DNA of 64,000 nucleotides from CBDCRK01 sp965220955 (GCA_965220955.1 CBDCRK010000002.1:66494-130493); one strand, 5' to 3'. Positions 1 to 8,451 are shown, numbered from the stretch's first letter. Program-made: numbers and translations. Notes: a model not told the origin generated them from the letters alone.

Positions 1-1757
1 GCGCGGCGGGACAGGGGATTGCCACGCCGGGCAATATTTTGGCGCGGATCTTTGTGCGTCGAGGGCTTCACGTGAACGCCTATAACGCCTACCAGTCCAT
101 CATTCGCGGGGGACACATCTTCCTTACGCTTCGAACCAGCGACCAGCCGGTTCACAGCCACGGCGACAAGCTCGACATGCTGATCCCCCTAAACCAGGAC
201 ACCATGAATCGGCATCTCGGGTGGATGGGAGCTGGCTCCATTGTCCTTTACAACAGCGACAAGATCAAGCCCGGCACAGCCGCCGACGGAGTTCAGCTTT
301 GTCCCTTTCCAGTCAAAGAGCTGGCACCCACCATCAAGGGTGATTTGGTTCAAAACACCATTGCTTTGGCAGCGGTCCTGCAGATGATTGGCGTTGAGTT
401 TAAGATTCTCGAAGACATCGTAACCTTCCAGTTTAAAGGGAAAGGCGAAGCGGTGATTGCCGAAAACGTCGGTGTCGCCCGGGCAGGCTACGAATACGCA
501 GCTGCTCACTTCAAGCGGTTCCCTTTTTCCCTGCCCGATACCGGCAAGAGACTGGGGTTTTTCGAGGGAAACCAAGCGCTGGCGATGGGCGGTGCCGCTG
601 CTGGCGTGCGCTTTTACTGCGCTTATCCTATGAGCCCGGCATCCGGCGTGCTTCACTGGATGGCTCGTCAGGCTCATCAGTTGGGAATCATAGTGCGCCA
701 GGTCGAAGACGAACTGGGCGTCATCAACATGGCTATCGGCGCCGCACACACAGGCTGCCGTGCCATGTGCGCCACCTCAGGCGGCGGCTTCGCTCTCATG
801 AGCGAAGCCCTCGGCTCAGCAGCCATGATGGAGATCCCCGTCGTTTGCATCAACGTACAGCGGGCTGGACCGGCCACGGGCGTGCCCACCAAGACCGAGC
901 AGGGCGATCTCTGGCAGGTGATGGGAGCTGGCCAGGGAGATTACCCTCGAATTATTGTTGCGCCAACCACTATCCTGGACTGCTTCAAGACCGTCCCCCA
1001 GCTCTTCAATTTGGTGGACAAATTCCAGTGCCCCGGCATTATAATCTCTGACCTTCTGCTTTCCGAAGGTCGGTCCAGCGTGGATCCTGCAGAACTAGAC
1101 TTCAATGTCCCGATTGACCGGGGCGAAGTCATCGGACTCAACGGCGATGCGCCGCCGGTCAACGGTGACTACAAGCGCTTTGAGATCACTGAAAGCGGTA
1201 TCTCGCCGCGCGCCTTGCCGGGTACGCTGGGATACGTGCACGTAGTCGCCACCGACGAACAGGACGAGGACGGTGTGCTGATCAGCGACGAATTCACCAA
1301 TCCCCACAAGCGCCAGGCCGTTCACGAGAAGCGGATGCGTAAGATGGAGGGTATCCTGCCGCTGCTGGAGCCGCCGAAGCTGCTGGGGTCGGCAAATGCG
1401 CAGGTCACGCTGCTCGGCTGGGGTTCAACGGAAGGCGTCATCTGTGAGGCGATCGAGAAGCTTGCCGATGAAGAAGGGATCCTCGCCAACAATCTGCAGA
1501 TCAAGTGGATTGTTCCCCTCCACGCCGAGGCGATCCTCTCCATCCTCTCCAAGAGCAAGAAGGTCATTATTGTGGAAAATAACTATAGTGGCCAATTCGC
1601 TCGGTATCTGCGCTCAGAGACCAGCATTGTAGCCGATGGCCACATCCGCAAATACGACGGAGAGCCGTTCATGCCCCATCACGTTGTTGAAGGCGTGAAA
1701 AAGATTCTGGCTGGTCAGACCCAAAAATACATACCGGTCCACGAAATTATGGTTTGA
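1..1757 (+). CDS. korA: 2-oxoacid:ferredoxin oxidoreductase, alpha (gamma-alpha fused) subunit, 5' partial
   Basis: Catalytic subunit of a 2-oxoacid (probably 2-oxoglutarate) ferredoxin oxidoreductase, which decarboxylates the oxoacid to acyl-CoA and reduces ferredoxin. The reading frame is open to the left edge and begins with AAGQGIATPGNILA, the glycine-rich start of the gamma domain, so the gene starts outside the window; the TTG at 39 is internal. The gamma domain fills roughly the first 180 residues (SIIRGGH motif), followed by the pyrimidine-binding alpha domain (GNQALAMGGAAAGVRFYCAYPMSP) and a C-terminal domain ending near HHVVEGVKK. It is followed 10 bp later by the TPP-binding beta subunit with a GAGGAG-type ribosome site between them. 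The exact oxoacid cannot be read from sequence; KorA is the usual name for this fused architecture. Confidence 0.9.
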   Translation, partial: AAGQGIATPGNILARIFVRRGLHVNAYNAYQSIIRGGHIFLTLRTSDQPVHSHGDKLDMLIPLNQDTMNRHLGWMGAGSIVLYNSDKIKPGTAADGVQLCPFPVKELAPTIKGDLVQNTIALAAVLQMIGVEFKILEDIVTFQFKGKGEAVIAENVGVARAGYEYAAAHFKRFPFSLPDTGKRLGFFEGNQALAMGGAAAGVRFYCAYPMSPASGVLHWMARQAHQLGIIVRQVEDELGVINMAIGAAHTGCRAMCATSGGGFALMSEALGSAAMMEIPVVCINVQRAGPATGVPTKTEQGDLWQVMGAGQGDYPRIIVAPTTILDCFKTVPQLFNLVDKFQCPGIIISDLLLSEGRSSVDPAELDFNVPIDRGEVIGLNGDAPPVNGDYKRFEITESGISPRALPGTLGYVHVVATDEQDEDGVLISDEFTNPHKRQAVHEKRMRKMEGILPLLEPPKLLGSANAQVTLLGWGSTEGVICEAIEKLADEEGILANNLQIKWIVPLHAEAILSILSKSKKVIIVENNYSGQFARYLRSETSIVADGHIRKYDGEPFMPHHVVEGVKKILAGQTQKYIPVHEIMV

Positions 1758-1767
1758 GGAGAAAAAC

Positions 1768-2706
1768 ATGAGCACAACAACAGCGGAAATAGAAACCAGA
1801 ACACGTGGCGCGGTTGAGGTCAAAACCGAACGCGCCAAACTCACCGTTAAAGACTTCAAGGGCAAAGTTGACCCCGATTGGTGCCCCGGTTGCGGTGACT
1901 TCGGTGTGCTAAGCGCACTGAAGCAGGCGATCGTCGAGCTGGGCATCCACCCACATGAGGTCATGACGATTAGCGGTATCGGCTGCTCTTCTAACCTGCC
2001 GGGCTATATTAATGCCTACGGCATGCATACTCTGCACGGCCGCGCGCTGGCGGTCGCTACGGGTGCCCAACTCGCCAACCACCAACTGAAGATCATTGCC
2101 ACCGGTGGTGATGGCGATGGCTATGGAATCGGAGGAAATCATTTCCTCCACTGCATGCGCCGCAACGTGGATCTGACCTATATTGTTATGGACAACCAGA
2201 TCTATGGACTGACCACTGGCCAGATCTCTCCCACCAGCATCATAGGGATGGAGACCAAAAGCACGCCTGACGGAAGCGTGGAGAACCCGATTAATCCAAT
2301 CCCTCTCGCCATTGCGGCAGGGGCCACTTACGTGGCCCAGGGATACACCGGTCAGGTGAAACATCTGGCCAACCTCATTAAGGGCGGCATCCAGCACAAA
2401 GGGTTTGCCCTCATTAATGCCTTTAGCCCATGCGTCACTTATAACCACGACAACAGCCACGAGTTTTTCAAACAGCGCACCCAGAAACTGGAAGATATGG
2501 GCCACGATCCAACTGACTTCAATGCAGCCATGGAGAAAGCCTACATGTGGGATGACTTGATTCCCATCGGCCTCTTCTGGAAGCGCGACGACCTGCCCGC
2601 GCTGGACCAGTTGGAAGCAGTTCTGGCCGAGGGCGGCCCCCTCGCCCATCGTCCTCTGGGCGTTCCTCCCAAAACCGCCCAAGCTCTGATCAAAGAGTTG
2701 ATGTAG
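1768..2706 (+). CDS. korB: 2-oxoacid:ferredoxin oxidoreductase, beta subunit (TPP-binding)
   Basis: Partner of the preceding alpha subunit; binds thiamine diphosphate and a 4Fe-4S cluster and completes the cytoplasmic 2-oxoacid ferredoxin oxidoreductase. The 312-residue protein shows WCPGCGDFGVL near residue 38, GIGCSSN near 71, and the TPP motif GDGDGYGIGGNH near 113, with YGLTTGQ(I)SPT following, all in family order. Length fits the family (about 290-340). The start ATG has GAGGAGAAAAAC upstream and the gene is only 10 bp behind korA, so the two are co-transcribed. No separate ferredoxin-like delta subunit is seen downstream, which is normal for two-subunit Kor enzymes. Assignment to 2-oxoglutarate rather than pyruvate or branched oxoacids is inference. 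Confidence 0.92.
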   Translation: MSTTTAEIETRTRGAVEVKTERAKLTVKDFKGKVDPDWCPGCGDFGVLSALKQAIVELGIHPHEVMTISGIGCSSNLPGYINAYGMHTLHGRALAVATGAQLANHQLKIIATGGDGDGYGIGGNHFLHCMRRNVDLTYIVMDNQIYGLTTGQISPTSIIGMETKSTPDGSVENPINPIPLAIAAGATYVAQGYTGQVKHLANLIKGGIQHKGFALINAFSPCVTYNHDNSHEFFKQRTQKLEDMGHDPTDFNAAMEKAYMWDDLIPIGLFWKRDDLPALDQLEAVLAEGGPLAHRPLGVPPKTAQALIKELM

Positions 2707-2747
2707 AGGCTCCGCTCGGAAACTAAGCAGCAACTACCCCATGTTCG

Positions 2748-3170
2748 ATGCCAGCGCCGACGCGAGATCGCCCAGCAGAGCAGCCACAATGCCCAGGCCC
2801 ACAAGTTGACGTTCGAACCCTACTTGCGCGCCCTATTGTTTTCCGCGGTCCTGGCGGGGCTGCACACCAACTGGCTGCCCAACATTTCCAGTGCCTGGAA
2901 AGCCCCTACTCCTATGTGCCCGGCCTTAAAGTGATATGCCCCCCGCCACCCCGCTGTGTGATTGTAGAGGAGGTCTGGCCTTTTGCCGGAGTAGGAGCAG
3001 AGATTTCATATCGGCTAATGCAAGAGGCATTCGACTCACTGGACGCGCCGATAGAGCGGGTGACAAGTAAGGATGTACCTATGCCTTATGCCAAGAACCT
3101 TGAGCATGCTGTGTTGCCAGACAAGGAGCGGGTAGTAGTAGCAGTAAGAAAAGTTCTCTATCGCAGATGA
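2748..3170 (+). pseudogene. Remnant of pyruvate dehydrogenase E1 beta subunit (internally deleted)
   Basis: The translated frame contains two separated pieces of an E1-beta transketolase-like subunit. The first piece, FRGPGGAAHQLAAQH then LESPYSYVPGLKVICP, matches the centre of E1-beta. It is joined directly to the C-terminal swivel domain, VIVEEVWPFAGVGAEI through DAPIERVTSKDVPMPYA to the end. In an intact protein roughly 90-100 residues separate these pieces, and about half of the N-terminal TPP-contacting part is also missing or unrecognisable upstream. No E1-alpha or E2 gene is nearby. The first ~28 residues are not family-like. This is read as a decayed gene; a working 140-residue protein is unlikely. 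Confidence 0.75.
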
Positions 3171-3632
3171 GAACGGGTCAGCGTACTCCCCGCGAAGCGG
3201 GTGGCTTGATGAGTGGGGCCACCGTAAAGGCGCTCACCCGAGTTTGTCAGGATGGAGCGTTAAGCCTGGACACTCACAATGACCCCGTGCCCTCCGTGTC
3301 CCCTTCCTCGTGTTCCCCAATGTAGGCGCGCACGGGCTCGAGCTCCAACCCCACCGTGCACCCACCCTACCCTCGTGCCCAGACATGTTCACCTGTAAAA
3401 TGGCGCTCCTGGCCCCCAAAGTGCCGGGCCATCGTAAGGGGCGCTCTTACCCTTCAACAAGCCCATCCCTGGGGCCACAGCCTACTTGGGCGCAAGGGTG
3501 ATACCCCTAGGCTCAGGCTCGGGCTTGACGTGTATGGAAGAGGCTACCCCTCGACCGCCCAATCTGGCCATACAACTGGCGCCACCCTCGTTTCCCAACC
3601 ACTACCACGCCATACTGCCAATCCCATCGTCA
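3171..3632. other. Non-coding gap with a short hairpin
   Basis: About 460 bases without a supportable gene; the open frames here are C/G-skewed and resemble no family. A perfect small hairpin CCCGC-GAA-GCGGG lies at 3189-3201, followed by GTGGCTTG. Hairpins of this shape are common at the ends of IS200/IS605-type elements, but no tnpA or tnpB remnant could be recognised, so this is only a weak hint of a past insertion. Confidence 0.3.
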
Positions 3633-3908
3633 GTGCCCCAAGCTCTGATAACCCTTAGCACTTTAGCTATCGAAATGGCTTTTCCTATTCTTGTGTGGTT
3701 TTCCAAGACCAGGCTGTTCGTGCTGGCCGGCATTAGCCTTTTCCATTTTTCTCTATTGGTCTCTATGGCTCCTGCGGTTTTCTTCTTTAACCTAATGATG
3801 CTGATCTCGTTCATTCTATTTATTCCCCCGCAAACCATAGAACGCTTATTGAGTTTGCTGCCAAGAAAAACCTCAAACAAAACCGCCAAATGGGTTCCAA
3901 TACCATGA
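3633..3908 (+). pseudogene. C-terminal remnant of an HTTM-like membrane protein
   Basis: A frame ending at 3908 carries two or three hydrophobic helices with the pattern of the end of HTTM (horizontally transferred transmembrane, vitamin-K carboxylase-like) domains: LAIEMAFPILVWFSKTRLF, then GISLFHFSLLVSMAPAVFFF, then LISFILFIPP. In complete proteins this block is preceded by about 150-200 residues of further helices, which are absent; the frame upstream is low-complexity and unlike protein. The end overlaps the start of the following oxidoreductase gene. It is interpreted as a truncated remnant. The HTTM assignment is from pattern only and moderate at best. Confidence 0.45.
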
Positions 3909-4999
3909 ACAGGGTCAGGTTTGCTATTGTTGGTGCGGGCTGGAGATCGCAGTGCTTTATGCGTGTTGCCCAGGCTTGCCCTGAACAGTTTGAAGTCATT
4001 GGCCTTATGGCCCGTAATGCGGAGAAAGGTGCAGCCATCAAGCAACAATGGGGCGTGAAAACTTTTACCACACTCGACGAACTGCTGGCACGAACAGACC
4101 CTCAGTTTGTAATCACCTCAGTCCCCTGGATAGCCAATCCCCCCCTCTTGAAGTCGTTGGCATCCCAGGGTGTTCCGGTGCTTTCAGAAACACCTCCCGC
4201 ACCCGATTTAGCCGGCCTGATAGAACTAAACAAACTTAGCGAACAGGGCGCCCGTATTCAGGTGGCTGAGCAATATTGTTTTCAGCCTCACCATGCCGCC
4301 CAGCTGGGATTTATATCCAGAGGAGCCTTGGGGAGGATCTCCCAGGCCCAGATTTCCGTTGCTCATGGATACCATGGCATCAGCCTGATGCGTCACTTTT
4401 TGGGGGTTGGATATGAGACTGCCAGGATTATCGGTAGCCAATTCGTTTCCCCACTGGTGGAAGGTCCAGGAAGGCTAGGTCCTCCAGCCAGAGAGCAGAT
4501 TAAGAGCTCGGTTCAGCAATTTCTCAGGTTTGATTTTGACAACAGATTAGGACTGATAGATTTTACTGAAGACCAATATTTCTCTTGGATTCGCAACCAG
4601 AGGATGTTGATACAGGGAGAGCGTGGAGAGATAGTGAATCACCAAGTCACCTACCTAAAGGATTTTCTCACTCCTATTCAACTGGACTTCATCCGTCACA
4701 CCGCCGGAACCAACGGCAACCTGGAAGGGAGCTATCTCAAAGGGATCCAGGTAGGGGAAGAATGGATTTATCGTAACCCATTTGTCCCTGGCCCACTGAT
4801 GGACGACGACATTGCCATAGCCACTGTCCTAGTCAAGATGGAGGAATACCTGAGAACCGGGGTTGAATTCTACTCTCTAGCGGAGGCTTCGCAGGACCAT
4901 TATTTAAACCTGATGAGCCTAAAAGCCCTTGAGAGAAACGAATCGGTGCAAACCGAACGTCAACCTTGGGCGCAACAGATACTAGAGAGAGCCCCATAA
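3905..4999 (+). CDS. Gfo/Idh/MocA family NAD(P)-dependent oxidoreductase
   Basis: Sugar- or cyclitol-type dehydrogenase of the Gfo/Idh/MocA family. The Rossmann nucleotide-binding motif is at the very start (RFAIVGAGWRS), followed by LMARN, ETPPAP (the usual EKP position reads ETP) and AEQYCFQPHH. The C-terminal alpha/beta domain runs to about residue 364, the usual family size. ATG at 3905 is chosen because it places the Rossmann motif at residue 3-10; an in-frame ATG at 3890 would add five residues and overlap the upstream remnant more. The lysine of the common EKP motif is replaced, so catalysis may differ or the protein may act as a non-classical member. Substrate unknown. A strong stem-loop follows the stop. 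Confidence 0.85.
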   Translation: MNRVRFAIVGAGWRSQCFMRVAQACPEQFEVIGLMARNAEKGAAIKQQWGVKTFTTLDELLARTDPQFVITSVPWIANPPLLKSLASQGVPVLSETPPAPDLAGLIELNKLSEQGARIQVAEQYCFQPHHAAQLGFISRGALGRISQAQISVAHGYHGISLMRHFLGVGYETARIIGSQFVSPLVEGPGRLGPPAREQIKSSVQQFLRFDFDNRLGLIDFTEDQYFSWIRNQRMLIQGERGEIVNHQVTYLKDFLTPIQLDFIRHTAGTNGNLEGSYLKGIQVGEEWIYRNPFVPGPLMDDDIAIATVLVKMEEYLRTGVEFYSLAEASQDHYLNLMSLKALERNESVQTERQPWAQQILERAP

Positions 5000-5001
5000 T
5001 T

Positions 5002-5031
5002 GGGGAGACGTTGTACAAACAACGCCTCCCC
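5002..5031 (+). terminator. Stem-loop after the Gfo/Idh/MocA gene
   Basis: GGGGAGACGTTGT and ACAACGCCTCCCC form a 13-base-pair stem with one mismatch around an ACAA loop, starting 3 bases after the stop codon. No T-run follows, so it may be a transcript-end stabilising hairpin or a weak terminator rather than a classical intrinsic terminator. Confidence 0.55.
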
Positions 5032-5098
5032 AGGTATAAAGTGGACGTGAGACTGAGTTATTGAAGATAACCGGTCTGCATAGAGGAGGTCGAGCGCC

Positions 5099-5866
5099 AT
5101 GTCCCCTAACGAATTTATAGCTGAATTGTGGAGTTATGCCCGCGAAGTACCGATGGAGCAGCACCCCTGGTTCCGGGGTATCCTGCAGCACCGTTGGACC
5201 TCTAGCCAGATCATCTTGGGCGAAGTCCAGCACTATCTGCGGGTACGTACTAACCCTATGTTCTTTGCTTATATTGCAGCCAATGCTGTGGCAGAGAAGC
5301 ACTACGATCTGCTAGACGTAGTGCTGGAGAACATCACCGAGGAACTGTCCGGGCCTCGCAGCCACGTGGACATCATGCTCCAGTTCCTTGAGGAGGGTGG
5401 CATCTCACGTGAAGAGGCAGACCGCGCCGAGCCTGCTCCCGGAACCATGGCGGCCATTGAGATGATCGTGGGAGGCTGCCAGCGACGCTCGGCGCTGGAG
5501 GGGCTGGCAATACTAAGTTTTGCGGAGAGCCAGCACGGTGGACCTGACGGAGTCGCGGCCAGAGTGTATCGCGAGTTAACGGGCTATTATGGGTTCTCGG
5601 AGCGCGCTGCTGAGACCTACAAGCTACATGCCGAAGAGGACGTCGGCCATGGAGCGCGCCAGATCGACATCATCCGCCGCTACGCCACAGATCAGGAAAC
5701 CCAGGAGAAGGTCAGGCGTACGGTCAAGCTAGGGATAACCGCCTTTACCCTGGAGTGGGACGGACACGTCCAGGCTATGACCGGCCAGCGTGAGTTCTGG
5801 AACGGGGTTGCTCCTCTGCGGATGCGCCAGCCCCAAGTACGACTTCCGGAGTCGCAACGCCCGTAA
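5099..5866 (+). CDS. TenA/THI-4/PqqC-fold iron-containing redox protein
   Basis: All-helical haem-oxygenase-like protein of 255 residues, similar to PqqC/TenA and to the non-haem di-iron oxidases of that fold. Likely metal ligands are visible in helix order: the segment ITEELSGPRSH (about residues 81-91), FAESQHGG (about 141-148) and LHAEEDVGHG (about 181-190, an H-x3-D-x2-H pattern). The conserved early stretch HPWFRGILQHRW is also present. A strong ribosome site GAGGAGG lies 7 bases before the ATG. The gene stands alone between a hairpin and a broken small gene, with no thiamine or PQQ biosynthesis genes adjacent, so a thiaminase or PQQ role is not supported. Substrate unknown. Confidence 0.8.
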   Translation: MSPNEFIAELWSYAREVPMEQHPWFRGILQHRWTSSQIILGEVQHYLRVRTNPMFFAYIAANAVAEKHYDLLDVVLENITEELSGPRSHVDIMLQFLEEGGISREEADRAEPAPGTMAAIEMIVGGCQRRSALEGLAILSFAESQHGGPDGVAARVYRELTGYYGFSERAAETYKLHAEEDVGHGARQIDIIRRYATDQETQEKVRRTVKLGITAFTLEWDGHVQAMTGQREFWNGVAPLRMRQPQVRLPESQRP

Positions 5867-5921
5867 GTAGGGACAGGCTTCTGGACCTACTCTGCGTCAG
5901 GACAATCACGGAGAGATAGCC

Positions 5922-6143
5922 CTACATGGGCCAATCATCCGGAAGCTGCGGCCGCAGCTTCTTATACTCCAGGCTATTGCTGAACTCCCGCCGCAGACGG
6001 TCCAGCGTCCCCAGAAGCTCCTGGAGCTCTATGTCAAGTCCGCTCGAGACCATACCCGTGGTCTCCTCGAAGCCAGCGCCTCAATTGTTGAATCAGCTAA
6101 GCATCCGCTCGAGGAGATAGCGGTCGGGTCTACTCATGGGCAT
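5922..6143 (-). pseudogene. Small 73-codon gene interrupted by two in-frame TGA codons
   Basis: On the minus strand an AGGAGG site precedes ATG at 6141-6143. The frame reads MPMSRPDRYLLERMLS, a TGA (6093-6095), FNN, a second TGA (6081-6083), then a 52-residue stretch GAGFEETTGMVSSGLDIELQ... ending LRPQLPDDWPM and TAG. Both sides of the stops are in the same frame and look like one amphipathic, Leu/Arg/Glu-rich protein, so a CGA or similar codon probably mutated to TGA twice. A shorter product could start at the internal ATG (6054). TGA serves as an ordinary stop elsewhere in the window. No family recognised. Confidence 0.5.
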
Positions 6144-6204
6144 CGGCATGCCTCCTGTAGGCTTTCACACATAAACAATTTTTGAAGAGAAGGGCATCGG
6201 TTTA

Positions 6205-6660
6205 TCATCTTCTGCCCTCTCTTGTACCTTCGTTGCCCTCTTCCTGAGGTTGCTCAGAGAAGCCAACCGGCTGCAAGGTCATCACCTCAGTCGTGGTCTG
6301 CGGTTCACCCTGCTCGTTGAAAACTACACGCAAGCGAGCAAGTATCCGCCAGGGCTTCCCCAGCCAGAGGACTCGCAAAATAAGAAAGGCGTTCTTCACC
6401 ACAGTCCCCGGTGGCTCGCTGCATGCAACCGAAAACTCAAGCCAAGCTCTCTCACCTGGTAACAGTCTCGGAGTTGGGGCCAGCTCTCGCTCCTGGCTGC
6501 GAAACTGGCTGTGAGGCAGCCACCCGGCCAAGAGCCGAAGCGGCTGCTGACCCAGGTTCCGAATTTGCCAAGCCACAAGCCACCGGCCAGGAGTAGGCTC
6601 AGCATTCTGACAGGTCTGCTCAACAAACACCTGTGGACCGAGACCGCGCTGTTTTTGCAT
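6205..6660 (-). CDS. Hypothetical protein, possible small beta-sandwich
   Basis: A 151-residue protein I do not recognise. The middle (about residues 25-110) alternates hydrophobic and polar residues with Trp-rich strands (GRWLVAWQIRNLGQQPLRLL, LPGERAWLEFSV, FLILRVLW, ILARLRVVF), a pattern expected of an immunoglobulin-like or CARDB-like sandwich; the last 20 residues are Glu/Arg-rich and probably disordered. No signal peptide or membrane segment is evident. ATG at 6658-6660 is preferred over a TTG six codons upstream. Neither start has a good ribosome site, but a well-formed sigma-70-type promoter (6715-6742) lies about 55 bases upstream, which supports transcription. Coding on this strand rather than the opposite one is a judgement from composition. 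Confidence 0.5.
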   Translation of the reverse strand: MQKQRGLGPQVFVEQTCQNAEPTPGRWLVAWQIRNLGQQPLRLLAGWLPHSQFRSQERELAPTPRLLPGERAWLEFSVACSEPPGTVVKNAFLILRVLWLGKPWRILARLRVVFNEQGEPQTTTEVMTLQPVGFSEQPQEEGNEGTREGRR

Positions 6661-6714
6661 GAACAAACCAAAAAACAACGGAAATTTTTTGAGGTTTACC
6701 CTTTTGCGGGTAAG

Positions 6715-6742
6715 AGTATCTGATAATGAACTGTTGTGTCAA
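6715..6742 (-). promoter_or_regulatory. Predicted sigma-70 promoter for the 6205-6660 gene
   Basis: On the minus strand a perfect -35 box TTGACA (6737-6742) is followed after 16 bases by GATACT (6715-6720), 4 of 6 matches to the -10 consensus. It points at the hypothetical gene starting at 6660. Confidence 0.45.
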
Positions 6743-6902
6743 GTCAAAATCAAGCTCCAGGTAACGGTCGCTTCAGCTACCTAGGGTTTGGTCCAGCGTC
6801 ACACTAATGACCTGAGTCATCCCAGAGCTTTACCTCGGCCGACCGGTTGTTGCCAACACAAACCTAGCTATGCTAAGGAGCGAAAACAAAGGAGGGAAAA
6901 CA

Positions 6903-7856
6903 ATGGCGATTCTAATTACCGGCGGAACCGGATTTCTTGGGCGACACCTTACCCGCCATCTCTTACAAGCCGGAGAAAAAGATTTAGTGCTGCTTGACAG
7001 TACCCCGAACCTCAACGCTATTGCCGATGTGGCTGCACAGGTAAAGGTGACGCCTGGGGACGTATTGGAACCCACTGCCCTTATTGACACCATCAAAAAA
7101 TACAATATTGAAGGCATCATTCACCTGGCCTATTTCCTTGGTACTGGCGGAATGCGTAATCCCCTACCCTCGATCAAGGTCAACTGCATCGGCACCACCA
7201 ATGTGTTCGAGGCCGCCCGGCTTAGCGGCATTACGCGGGTTGTCTATATGAGCTCGGTGGCTGTATATCCGATGCGTACAACCCTCACTGGCCCAGAACT
7301 GAGTGAGGACGACCCACCGGCCCCAGACACAGTGTATGGCGCGTGTAAACTGTTCAACGAACATATTGCCGCTTATTACGCTCAGGCCTACGGGCTTGAC
7401 CCCATCGGCATCCGACCGACCTCGGTGTTCGGCATGGGTCGCGGACAGCGCCGGGGGGCAGACTCTGACCACTTTATGGTCCTACCGGAGCTGGCACTTT
7501 TAGGACAGCCCGTTGTGATGCCCCCCAATGAGCAGGTGTCGGATTGGATGTACGTAGCTGACGCGGCCGAGGTCTTTACCCGGGCTTACCGAGTGAAAGA
7601 GCCCAAACATCGCATTTTTAACATGAGCGGAACCTGTCGGCCAACCAGCGAGATTACCTCATATCTGCGTGAGATTTTACCGCAGGCCAAGGTCTCGGTT
7701 AGTGACAAGCCGTTTACCATGACCTCGCTGGTCAAGACCGACCGGCTACGGACGGAACTAGACTTTACGCCAAAGTATACGGTAGAGGAGGGTATCCTGG
7801 CCTACCTGAACGATGTCAGGAAACGAGAGGGGCTACCGCTGGAGCCACGATCATAA
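6903..7856 (+). CDS. NAD-dependent epimerase/dehydratase (extended SDR)
   Basis: Extended short-chain dehydrogenase acting on a nucleotide sugar or similar substrate. The NAD-binding motif GGTGFLGRH sits at residues 8-16, the active-site serine region YMSSVAVYP near 117, and the catalytic YGACK (Y-x3-K) near 147; SDWMYVADAAEVF later is the typical C-terminal cofactor/substrate segment. Length 317 fits the family. The start at 6903 is chosen because AAGGAGGG lies 6-8 bases upstream; an upstream in-frame ATG at 6870 lacks such a site and would add 11 unlike residues. It stands alone between divergent or convergent neighbours, so the substrate cannot be deduced. Confidence 0.88.
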   Translation: MAILITGGTGFLGRHLTRHLLQAGEKDLVLLDSTPNLNAIADVAAQVKVTPGDVLEPTALIDTIKKYNIEGIIHLAYFLGTGGMRNPLPSIKVNCIGTTNVFEAARLSGITRVVYMSSVAVYPMRTTLTGPELSEDDPPAPDTVYGACKLFNEHIAAYYAQAYGLDPIGIRPTSVFGMGRGQRRGADSDHFMVLPELALLGQPVVMPPNEQVSDWMYVADAAEVFTRAYRVKEPKHRIFNMSGTCRPTSEITSYLREILPQAKVSVSDKPFTMTSLVKTDRLRTELDFTPKYTVEEGILAYLNDVRKREGLPLEPRS

Positions 7857-7887
7857 TCTTATAGAGCCACAAGGAAGATGGTGGCGT

Positions 7888-8403
7888 TTATCTCCTCTTT
7901 TGGCTTAGTCCTGCTCTAGCCGCATCGAGGTTATTTTGGGCGGAGGAAAAGTTGGGGTTGATTGCGAGGGCCTCGGTAAATTCGGTTATGGCCTCAGCCA
8001 TCTGTCCTTGCTGCAGATATATTTCCCCCAGTTCGTTATGAGCCACGTCATCGTCGGGACAGAGGTCTAGCCCCTGGCGATAGCGGGCAATTGCTTCCTG
8101 GGGGTCTTTAGTCTTACGGCCAGCTTCGTACTCGCGGAACGCTCGGTTGCACGCTTCCTGTGCTTGCTGTTCTTTTTGCCGACGCTGGAATAGGGCATTG
8201 GTCTCTTGCCTGAGACGCTCGAGGTCTTCTTGCTGCTTTTGGATCAAGGCCTGCTGCTCTGCCAAGCTCTTACCCAGACAACCAGAGAGAAAAGTTGGCA
8301 GAACCAGAAGCGCGATCAGCAAGTACCCAGCCACAGGTGCTACCCTAACGCAAGGCCGGAAGCACCTCTTTGGTCCAGAGGTGGAGCTGCCGAAGGGGCT
8401 CAA
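7888..8403 (-). CDS. TPR lipoprotein
   Basis: Predicted lipoprotein with a hydrophobic signal segment (VAGYLLIALLVLPTFLSGC) ending in the lipobox LSGC, so the mature protein would start at Cys about residue 41 and be anchored in the envelope. It is followed by a Gln/Glu-rich coiled-coil stretch and two to three TPR-like helical repeats (EAIARYRQGLDLCPDDD, AEAITEFTEALAINPNF). The TTG at 8401-8403 is chosen because GGGGGAAGG lies five bases upstream; the ATG at 8449-8451 in the same frame has no ribosome site and would lengthen the n-region by 16 residues. No partners are visible next to it. A role in protein-protein interaction at the envelope is family knowledge only. Confidence 0.7.
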   Translation of the reverse strand: MSPFGSSTSGPKRCFRPCVRVAPVAGYLLIALLVLPTFLSGCLGKSLAEQQALIQKQQEDLERLRQETNALFQRRQKEQQAQEACNRAFREYEAGRKTKDPQEAIARYRQGLDLCPDDDVAHNELGEIYLQQGQMAEAITEFTEALAINPNFSSAQNNLDAARAGLSQKRR

Positions 8404-8451
8404 CGATACCTTCCCCCTCAAGTAAGCTACGGATCTAACGCGGATTCTCAT

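Noticed and set aside
189..2733. Long minus-strand frames across korA/korB (for example 1909-2733)
   Set aside because: They are antisense to strongly conserved genes, have no family pattern and simply reflect codon bias of the real genes.
2800..2830. tRNA-like GTTCGAACC motif
   Set aside because: No acceptor stem or anticodon arm can be drawn around it; it lies in the E1-beta remnant frame.
3171..3632. IS200/IS605 remnant suggested by a small GC hairpin
   Set aside because: No transposase or TnpB fragment can be recognised around it; one 5-bp stem is not enough evidence.
5922..6143. Selenocysteine or reassigned TGA in the small gene
   Set aside because: TGA serves as the normal stop elsewhere (for example korA and exbD neighbours), no SECIS-like hairpin was seen behind either codon, and two such codons four residues apart are better explained by mutation.
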